Positions 32,880 through 41,566 of a stretch of DNA of 64,000 bases are shown here, piece by piece. The notes under the pieces are model-generated. The model saw only the letters and a list, made by a program, of their open reading frames with translations, did no database searches and was not told the origin of the DNA. This stretch comes from Aspidapion aeneum (lineage: Eukaryota; Arthropoda; Insecta; Coleoptera; Brentidae). The translations under genes were made by a program, and so were the position numbers. The stretch spans positions 84,946,321 through 85,010,320 of the forward strand of contig OY755040.1 in the NCBI GenBank assembly GCA_963576565.1. Direction: 5' to 3'. Numbering within the stretch: position 1 is the stretch's first letter; each line of letters begins with the position of its first letter.

Positions 32880-34447
32880 AAAACCTCCCTAGGTATTGAG
32901 TGATGAGGTATTAATATGTCAAAGTCATCCGTAAGCCTTATTTCGTTAAAACTGGACGGATGACTTTGACATATTAATACCTCATCAGTAGTAGGTGAGG
33001 CAGACGATGGTCCCGGTGCGGGCATATACTCATTGGGTGCGGGTGCCGATGACGGCGATGACATATCCTGAAATCAAAAGAAAAACCAATGTTAACCATT
33101 TTTTTTATTAAACCATTTAGTTATTTTTATTTTAATAAAAAAGAAATAATTATATTTTTGGTATCTTTATCTTTTAGTCCCACACCAAAAATTTTGAGAA
33201 AATATACAGTGTACACAATCGAATTTTTCTTGAGAAATATTATGTGTATAGATTTGTATAGTTTACCTGTTCAGAGGCTACCACCGTGTAGAACGGAGGC
33301 GAAACTACCTCCGGTTGAACCAGAGGGGTGTTAGAAGTTCCAGCCTGTCCCATTAGGTTCGCCTCATACAGGCTGCCGTCTGAATTGAGGGGCACGGTTG
33401 CAAAATGATAGCCGAGCTGAGCATGTCTTATGGCTCTCCTGAAAATAAAAATAAAATATAAATATTTTTGCTAAATTGTTCTCTATTTTTTACACTGCTA
33501 AATATACATCACTAGCTGCAACAATATGTTACAGGTTCCAATATGTTGCTACTACTATATAAATGTAATCTTGGACGTTTGTGTTTACACCAAACAAAAA
33601 TCGAAGTTTTGATGTGATAGACAAAGTGGCGCGCTGCAGCCTTACGATTAAATGTTAAATAGGCACTGTAGACTTACTATAATGGTTAGATTAAATTAAT
33701 GTAAAAACTCATAGTATATAAGTTTAATAGTATATTTTAAAAAAATAGAAATAACTTACGTAAATACATCCTGCACTCTTTCCAGCCCCTCCGAAGGCCG
33801 CAGACGGCACCCGCACTGGCAAATGTATTCTTGTTGCGCAGCGCACATACCGCAGCATGTGTGCTGCCAAATACACTCCATGGGGATGGACGAGATTATA
33901 CTCGACAAACAGTGCATGCAGGTGATTGCAGCCATCATAGCTTCACTGGAATAAAAAACATAAAAAATATAAATATTAGAAAGTAAAAACATAACTAGTC
34001 CTATCCTAACATAAAATTCGTACACCCTCTATTGTCAGGAACTATCTCTATATAGCTATTGTTAATAAGTAACTGTTCTATATCTTGCAAAAGGGTATCT
34101 TCCTAACTAGTTAGTACACTTTCAATTAAGCACCATGTTATATCAGCTTTGAAAGCAGTTTTTTGTAAATGTCTCAGAAACGAAAGCTCCTTCAGGTTTT
34201 TGCTTATAACACAAACTATTAAGAAAAATAAGTTCTACTAGGTATATTCCTAAGGTCGTATATAGATGCGCTGTTCCGTTATAAAGTATCTCAAAATTTC
34301 ATTAAAATCGGCTTAATGGTTTACACACTCATACACACACACACACACACACACACCTAATTAAAATTATTTCAGAGAAAATAATTAAGTACTGAGTAGT
34401 AAAAATAAAAACAAAAATACTTACAATATTGCCTGCATGTAGTACAT
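32849..34447 (-). CDS. Four-exon gene, 199 aa, RING-like Cys/His cluster (novel)
   Basis: Minus-strand gene model read from splice signals. Coding exons: 34447-34425, 33945-33760, 33438-33267, 33067-32849 (23, 186, 172 and 219 nt; 600 in total). Donors are GTAAGT, GTAAGT and GTAAAC; acceptors are TTATTCCAG, TATTTTCAG and TGATTTCAG. The introns (479, 321, 199 bp) fall in phases 2, 2 and 0 and the frame stays open throughout. An in-frame TGA just before the ATG excludes N-terminal extension in that exon. Exon 2 encodes C-x2-C (TCMHC), a C-x3-H (MECIWQH), H-x2-C-x2-C (HTCCGMC) and a final CQCGC, the spacing of a RING finger and most like the SINA/SIAH variety. Exons 3-4 are Pro/Ser-rich (SSPSSAPAPNEYMPAPGP) with an acidic Leu/Ile-rich C-terminus. 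Function by inference only: a ubiquitin ligase-like or viral transactivator-like protein. Not recognised as any named gene. Confidence 0.7.
32901..32987. repeat. 32 bp perfect-stem hairpin within exon 4
   Basis: Arms 32901-32932 and 32956-32987 are perfect reverse complements with a 23-base loop, the size of a pre-miRNA-like hairpin. Both arms are coding on the minus strand and yield two different peptides from the same sequence read in opposite senses. Confidence 0.9.
34323..34358. repeat. (CA)n microsatellite in intron 1
   Basis: About 13 CA units, inside intron 1 of the four-exon gene. Confidence 0.85.
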
Positions 34448-36400
34448 TTTTCAGTAATTTAAAATTCTTGCAATGTCTCTTAACTTAACTCTTCTATACT
34501 CTAATTAACTAATCACAACTCTTTTCTCTTATTTCTACTACACTCTAATTAACTAATCACAAGTCTTTTCTCTTATTTCTACTACACTCGAATAAACAAT
34601 TGACAAGTAGTTAGAAACACTGAAACTAGGTAACTAAAAAATAAAAAACTGCTAAGCTGCCAAGTTCTTCTCATTTCCACTTTTCTAAAAAAGGCGGGGA
34701 CAAAAAGACGTTCGAGGCAAAAAGATTACCCCTCCTAGGCTGCCTTTTTCTTTTTTATCTTTTTTTAATTTTAAGGGTGAACGGTCATTAGAAAAAATTC
34801 TGTTTCAAAAATAAAATTTTAGAGTATAATAATTTAGTTAAAAACCCATAAAATACCCAAACCCATTAATTAAAAAGGTAACTGATCTCTTGAAAACGAC
34901 CCAAAATGGGCAGACATAATAATCATAAGACAGCATCCAAAAAAATCAGACCAAGATAAAAATCCGTCTTAAAATAATTGCCTAATAACTTGTGGATTTG
35001 ATAGGGGTACACCACCCACTGTGCTTGACTTTATCTTAATTTGCTATTTCTTTTCACGCATCTGCGTAACATCATATCTGATAACAAACGAAGAAGGTTG
35101 AGGATATTAAAATAATGACAAAAAAATTTGATAACTAAGGGTTACCAAAGATACCAACTGTACAATCTAGATAAAAACCACCCTTGTGAAATTAGAGAAG
35201 GCTTGCAGGTGTGCACCATTTCTTGGAAAGGTTTTTCTAGATATCTCCCTTTGCTATCTACTTGACAAAAAAATCCAATAAATCTAGTGCTTGATAAGAA
35301 TCCTTCCTTCACGTCGTGACTTGTTAACTAAAAAAATAAGCTAATTAAAAAACCATACAAGTATGGTAAGTAACCCTTTTGACTATCTGCTTTAAAAATA
35401 GGATGACACAAATTAGCTTTCTATTGATGGAATCATTTTTTCAAGCCGGTTTTTTCTAACCAATGAAAAAAAATCTAGTTTTTTCTTACTTGTAGAGCTG
35501 CGGAGAATTTTTAAGCATGCGCAATTAGCCTCAAAAAGTTGCTATAAAAACACCAAACACCTTGCTTTGAATATTACTTTGACTAGTTTAGTCAGAACTG
35601 TATTTTATTACACAGTAGTTTACAACTATAAAAAAATAAGTGTTCATTAAAAGACCAAACTTAGAATAAAATTAGTGCTTTTGTAGCTGATGAATTTAGT
35701 GTTTTTACGCATGTTTTGCTGAATATTGATAAACATTACAGAAACATTTATCCAATATTTTTTTTAAAAAATCTAGGTTTAATCAACACAGACTTTTATA
35801 GACTTTAAAAAGGACATAGTTTCTGTCTGCAGTTTTAGTGCTATTATAGGGGTTTCTTTTACATTATAATATGTGTTTAAAAAATGTATGTTTATTTTTA
35901 TTTTTGTGTAAAGTGTTATTTTGGTAAGATTTTGTTTTTATATTAATTTTCATCGTTTAGTCAATACCACTTTCGCCATCTATTAGCTATCTTTTGTAGA
36001 CATATAACATTCCAAAAATACTACACATCGATATAAGCCGGTTTTTAACTGTCCTACCCCAATCAATAAGGGTTTCTATAGGGTCATTCTGTTATTGATA
36101 CGTTCCAAAAGCTCTACTTAAATATCGATTTAAACGAACACCGTTTCACATGCGCTGCTTCGACTAAATAACCCCAGTGAGTGTGGTTTTACAAGCGTCC
36201 GAGAGAGTGCGCCGCATGTCTTAATATCAAACCTCGTTGTTGCTCTAAAAAGCGTCGGTAATCGTGTGGGCGCAAGCTCTTAGATTGCTAATTGGTTAGA
36301 GAGTGTACCTTGATATTGGCTCTGTCAGAATTTTGGTGCATCGCAAATTGATTTCATACTTAGCTCAGGAATAAATAAAAACAATTGGTAAATTAGTCAA
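34448..36400. other. Upstream region of the four-exon gene and unassigned DNA
   Basis: 34501-34588 is a two-copy tandem repeat of 44 bp (CTAATTAACTAATCACAA...TTATTTCTACTACACT), in the 5' leader or promoter of the minus-strand gene. On the minus strand CCTAGGAGGGGTAA lies at about 34738-34725. The rest (34740-36400) has no gene I can support; short hairpins and AT-rich DNA only. Confidence 0.45.
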
Positions 36401-36586
36401 CTATTTATTTTTGTATTGCATTACATTTGTTGAGTTATTTTTTTTAAATAAATTCTTATCATTAAGACAAATAAGACGTAGCCTTTTTTCCAGTTTTCTT
36501 AAGTCTTCATAACTTCGCACCCAGTTTTTAAGCTTCGTTAGTTTGTTAATGTGACTTTCTATCATTGATTTTTTCTGGTTAGACAT
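36401..36586 (-). CDS. Small divergent ORF, 61 aa, Lys-rich (unknown)
   Basis: A Lys/Arg/Asn-rich 61-residue frame starting MSNQKKSMIESHINKL, predicted to be mostly helical with a leucine-spaced segment (YEDLRKLEKRLRLICL). It is divergent from the DNA polymerase gene, with 98 bp between the start codons. That gap holds a symmetrical TATATA that could serve both directions. I do not recognise the protein; its length is near what chance allows in AT-rich DNA, so it is a candidate only. If real it is probably a small accessory gene of the same element as the polymerase. Confidence 0.35.
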   Translation of the reverse strand: MSNQKKSMIESHINKLTKLKNWVRSYEDLRKLEKRLRLICLNDKNLFKKNNSTNVMQYKNK

Positions 36587-36643
36587 ATTGATTTGTTGAA
36601 TATCAGTTATTAAATAAGAGTGTTTTTTGAAATTTTGAGGAAG

Positions 36644-36674
36644 TATATAGTTTAGACCCCCTCCTTTTTTCAGT
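36644..36674 (+). promoter_or_regulatory. TATA + initiator promoter of the polB gene
   Basis: TATATAG at 36644-36650 and TCAGT at 36670-36674, with the initiator A 28 bp after the TATA start, the arthropod core-promoter spacing. The ATG follows 13 bases after that A, giving a very short leader. Confidence 0.6.
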
Positions 36675-36684
36675 TTAGTATAAA

Positions 36685-39600
36685 ATGGAAAAGTTTACAA
36701 TAGTTAGGGAGTCAGCACGAAATGTAAGAAGATTTAATTTACAAGGCAACTCAATAGAATTTAAAATAAATACTTGCCCAGTGGAAGAAAATCCTGTTAG
36801 TTGGATTAGAGAGGTGCTAAATCAAATTTTGACAAGAGGTCTTAACAATGTTAGCCCTACAGATATGATAGGAATTTCATTTGAAAGCACAGAATTTAGA
36901 TCGGGTACGGGTTATTTATCTTTTCGAAGAGCTGACAGTGTTACTTTAGATGACGTGTGGGAAATTATTTCCAAGATTTATCAGTCCAATCAAGGTGCAC
37001 TGGATACAGATACTTTTAGATTAAATATGATGATAGTGAATATGCCTGTAGGTGCGAAAAATGATAGAAAATATAAGGATTTTAACGAGGCTTGTAGTAA
37101 GAAAAAAGGAATTTTAGTAGTTAAAAATAACGATTCCTTATGCTTGCCTAGGGCTATAGTTTTGGCTATTGCGAGGATAGATGGGGACCCAAACTTTAAA
37201 AAAATTTTACGGGACACTCAAAAGATGCAGTTGACTTTGGCAAAAAAATTGATGGAGGACGCTGGCGTAGAGATACCGGACATCGGTGCTGGAATCCCTG
37301 AACTGCGATCTTTTCAAGATTTTTTAAAAGGACAATACAAGATTATTGTATATGAGTATACTTTACATATGCGAGGCCAAAATGTAATTTTTGAGGGACC
37401 CGATGCTCCCAAAGCAATCAATTTAATTTACCAAACAAATCATTTCAACGTTTTGACATCTCTCACCGCCGCTTTTGGTTATTCTTATTACTGTAAATAT
37501 TGTCAGAGGGGTTATAATGCTAAAGAAATGCATAGTTGTGCAAAGCAGTGCCCCCACTGTTTAAAATATCCTGCTTGTCCTGAAGAAATAAAAAAAAGAT
37601 GCAATATATGTTTAAGATATTTCCTGGGTGAAAGCTGCTATAACAATCATTTAGAAAAAATCCCCAATGAGGAGTATACTGCGTGTCAAAAAAAAAGTTT
37701 TGTAAACAATGCTTTGGAATGATAACTATAAGCAAAAAAAATAAAATACATAAGTGTGAAGTTAGATTTTGCCCAACGTGCCGAAAAGAACATAAATATA
37801 ATGAATTCTGTTATATACAACCGTATAAAAAGCCTCGAAAAGACGAAAATAATGCCTTTATATTTTTTGATCTAGAAACTAGACAAGAAGAGCGCATTGA
37901 TGAGCGTACCTTAAGGCATACTCCCAACTTGTGCGTTTTTTTTCAATACTGCACCTTATGTATGAAAGATGAAAGAGATTTATGCGAAAAGTGTGTAAAA
38001 AGGGTTCAAGTTTTAGAATCAGAAAAATGTATTGAGGGATTTTCATCTTATCTCCTGGATCTCCGAAAAACCTTTAAAAATGTTATTGTTATTGCTTTAA
38101 ACAGGGGCAAATTTGACACTCATTTTGTCTTAAACTATTTTTTAACAGAAATGCCCGAATACAAACCGGACCTAATTATGGTCGGAACAAAAATTATCAG
38201 TATGGCAATTGAAAACATAAAATTTTTGGATTCATATCAATATTTTCCAATGGCTCTATCAAAATTACCTAAAGCTTTCGGACTCGGAAACGAAATATCT
38301 AAAGGAACTTTTCCCCATCTTTTTAACCTAAAAGAAAATGAAAACTACGTCGGACCTATTCCAGACATTCGATATTACTCGCCAGATACATTAAAAGAAG
38401 ACGATCGACAAAAACTAATTAAATGGCACGCAGAACAAGTTAAAAAAAATGTTATATTCGATTTTAAAAAAGAAATCAGGGAATACTGCATTCAAGATGT
38501 TAAAATATTAGCGTTAGCGTCGCTTAAATTTCGAGAAAACATTCTTTCGCTCACTGGAGTAGATCCGTTTTTAGAAGCCTTCACTATAGCAAGTACAACA
38601 CAAAAAATTTTCCTTAAAAATTACTTAAAACCAAACACTATAGGAATTATACCTGCAGGAGGATACAGATGTAGTCAAAAAAAGCAATTTTCTACAATCG
38701 GTACTAAGTGGCTTCTCTGGGAATCACACAGGCGGGGCATTGAGATTCAGCATGCTGCCAATGGGGTTGAATATTTAGCAGGTGGGCTAAAAGTCGATGG
38801 ATATTGTCCTGCAAACAATGAGGTACTGGAATTCCTAGGCTGCAGATTTCATGGATGTTTCTTATGCTACCCCCACTCCCGTGATGAAAGCTTAACAGAA
38901 AATAAATGCGAATCAATAAACTCACGATATGAATCTACGTTAGTAAGGTTAGATCACTTCAAAACTTGGGATATTCGGTGACAACTATGTGGGAATGTGA
39001 ATTTAGAAAGATGCTAAAAGCAAATCCTGAAATGACCCAATATTTAGAAAATCATCCTGTAATAGTTGAAGACCCTATTAACCCCCGCTCCGCGCTTTAT
39101 GGGGGAAGAACATCAAACTTTAGACAGTATTATAAATGCAAGGAAGGCGAAAAAATACGTTATATTGACATTATAAGTATTTATCCTTATTCCTGCAAAT
39201 ATAAAGATTATTGTATAAGGCACCCGCGCATTATAATTGGGCATGAAGATTGCATGAAAGAGAATATTCATAGCATACAAGGACTGATAAAATGTCAAAT
39301 TCTGCCACCAACCGACTTGCTACTGCCTATGCTACCCCAAAAAATAAATGGTAGGTTAATGTTCGTTCTTTGTCATATCTGCGCAGAAAAATATAATCTA
39401 GAGGATTGTGACCACTCTGATGAAGAAAGAAGTTTAAAAGGTACTTGGCCAAGTATAGAGATACACAAGGCGCTGGAAAAAGGATATAAAATTTTAAAAT
39501 TTTCGGAAATCTGGTCTTACGAAATGAGTTATGATAACCCAGAGACCAAGTCAAATGGGCTATTTAGTGAACTTATGAATACTTTTCTGCAAAAAAAGCA

Positions 39601-40510
39601 GCAAGCATCAGACTGGCCCCCTGAAGTTAAAACCGAAGAACAAAAAGAAAAGTACATTAGTGACTATTTTAAGCATGAAGGAGTTTTATTAAATCGTGAT
39701 GAAATTGAATCAAATCCTGGTATGCGTTCTATTGCCAAGCTGATATTGAATTCGTTTTGGGGCAAGTGGGCGCAGTCGGAGAATCCTAGCCAGACAAAAA
39801 TTTTAGACAATAAAAAAGATTTTTTTGACTTAATTACAAGCCCTGATTATACTCTAAACTCTATAATACCCGTAAACGAAGAAAAGATAATCGTGAACTA
39901 TAAATTTAAGGAAGACGCTCGAATTCCTTCTCCCACAGTAAATTTAGTTATTGCCGTTTACGTCACTGCACATGCTAGGTTAAAGCTTTATGAGACTATG
40001 GAACGACTAGGAGACAGACTATTATACGTTGATACGGATTCTGCATTTTTAATCTCCAAACCTGGAGAGTGGGAGCCTCCATTGGGAAATTTTTTAGGAG
40101 ATTTTACAGACGAGTTGTTAGAGTTTGGGAAGGGTACTTATATTGATGAGATTGTTCTAGCTGGGGCCAAAAATTATGCCTTTTCTACTTTTACCCCCTC
40201 TACAAACCAAAGAAATGTTGTATGTAAAGTTAAAGGTTTTAGCCTTAATTATAATGCCAGTCAAATAATTAATTTTGAATCCATCAAAAATATGGTACTT
40301 AACAATATAGAGGACCCCTTAATTGTAAATTTTTCATCGATCGGAAGAACCAAATTATCAGATGTTATTACAAAACAAGAATCGAAAAAATATAGACCCC
40401 TTTCCCTTAAACGCAAGTTTTATGAAGACTTTACTTCTTTGCCCTACGGTTATATTAAAAAGAAAAGACAATATAAAAACAAGATTAAAACCATTTTAGC
40501 TAAGCATTAG
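36685..40510 (+). pseudogene. Protein-primed family B DNA polymerase (Polinton/bidnavirus type), three frames
   Basis: About 1,270 codons spread over three overlapping frames: 36685-37722, 37683-38981 and 38966-40510. Piece 1 has the N-terminal region of this family (VVKNNDSLCLPRAIVLA near 37115, then C-x2-C finger pairs YCKYCQRGY, CPHC, CNICLRYF near 37490-37620). Piece 2 has the 3'-5' exonuclease start (IFFDLETR near 37860) and ALNRGKFDTHFVLNYF near 38095. Piece 3 has polymerase motifs A (DIISIYPY near 39168), B (LILNSFWGKW near 39743) and C (LYVDTDSAF near 40024), all with catalytic residues intact, and a basic C-terminus. Each transition is -1: the first in an A9 run (37687-37695), the second at ACTTGG near 38966. 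Two single-base losses in an otherwise intact gene are the simplest reading; recoding at the A run is possible. No capsid, integrase, ATPase or protease gene is seen nearby. Confidence 0.85.
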
Positions 40511-40983
40511 TATATTAGTATTTGATGTAGCTTTACCAAAAACTATACTTTAAATTGTATAAAACACAAAGCATGTATACAGTTCAAAATATGACCATTA
40601 AAAAAAAGTCAAGAGGAAAACAGGTAAGCGTGATAAAGTGGATTAAATAACGTAAAACAATAATAACTTAATCACCCATTTTTGAGCGCCTATCTTTTTT
40701 CTTTTTCAGCTTACTTGGTATAATTTCAATTTTTGTATTTAATATTGCTTTAAAGATAGTAGATTATTCCACTACTACACTCAATGTACTATATAGGTAT
40801 TGTAAAAAGTATTGCGTTTCGAATTGCTTCTTTTCCTATTATATTTAAAATGGTCTGTTGTAGCACATATTTTTAAGGCCTCCACGGCGTCAGTTAATGA
40901 AAAAAAGCAAGTCGTAACGTGTTGCTTCTGAATAAATTTTTGGATGTGTTTATCTTTCTTATTTGTCTAGGAGGGGTTAGAGG
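40511..40983. other. Intergenic, nothing recognised
   Basis: AT-rich spacer between the polymerase and the 171-codon gene. It contains CTAGGAGGGGT at about 40969-40979, a string also found on the other strand upstream of the four-exon gene. Confidence 0.4.
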
Positions 40984-41020
40984 TATAAAGGGATAGTATC
41001 TTATTAACTTTAGAATCAGT
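40984..41020 (+). promoter_or_regulatory. TATA + initiator promoter of the 171-codon gene
   Basis: TATAAAG at 40984-40990 and TCAGT at 41016-41020, 34 bp from TATA start to initiator A; the ATG at 41051 follows 33 bases later. Same design as the polB promoter. Confidence 0.6.
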
Positions 41021-41050
41021 TCTGTTACGAGTCAGTCACCGTTAGCAAAA

Positions 41051-41566
41051 ATGTCGGACTATAGTTCTGATAGTGTTTATTTTTCATCAAGTTTAACCGA
41101 TAGTGAATCTTCGTGCGATGAAAAATTTTGTGTTAAGTGTATGGGCGGTATTGACTGTTGTGTAAATCGCTTTTATTTATCCATTTTTGTTCCTAAAGAA
41201 ATGATTAAATTTGAAAACCTAAGTATTAAATGGGGTAAAAGCAACGGTGATAATCTTATTATCTTAGACTTATTTAAGGCACCAATTAGATCTGTGATAT
41301 TTTTTTCACCAATAAATTTTACAGAATTTATTAACATTTTAAAAGAAATCAAAATCGAAGAAGAAGTCAGAGGTAAATACGAAGTTAATATCGACAAGAC
41401 TTTACCGAATATTTTATTTGGTAATATTAAAGTTGAATGTACTCCAGCAGAAACTGGTATTTATAGCGTGGATCTTCGACAACCTTTCCCTTTAATTAAA
41501 ATTTTCAATTGGTCTATATTTGTTTTGTTTGTTGCCGTATCTCCTAATATCGTAACTCAATTTTGA
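41051..41566 (+). CDS. Orphan 171 aa protein, acidic/Ser-rich N-terminus (unknown)
   Basis: An intact ATG-to-TGA frame. Residues 1-25 are Ser/Asp-rich (MSDYSSDSVYFSSSLTDSES), residues 27-37 hold a cysteine cluster (CDEKFCVKCMGGIDCC), the middle is an alternating hydrophobic/charged region compatible with a beta-rich fold, and the last 25 residues are hydrophobic (IFNWSIFVLFVAV), which could be a C-terminal membrane segment. The ORF is longer than chance predicts for this base composition and has a well-formed TATA/initiator promoter. It follows the DNA polymerase on the same strand, so it may belong to the same viral or Polinton-like element. I do not recognise a family. Confidence 0.55.
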   Translation: MSDYSSDSVYFSSSLTDSESSCDEKFCVKCMGGIDCCVNRFYLSIFVPKEMIKFENLSIKWGKSNGDNLIILDLFKAPIRSVIFFSPINFTEFINILKEIKIEEEVRGKYEVNIDKTLPNILFGNIKVECTPAETGIYSVDLRQPFPLIKIFNWSIFVLFVAVSPNIVTQF

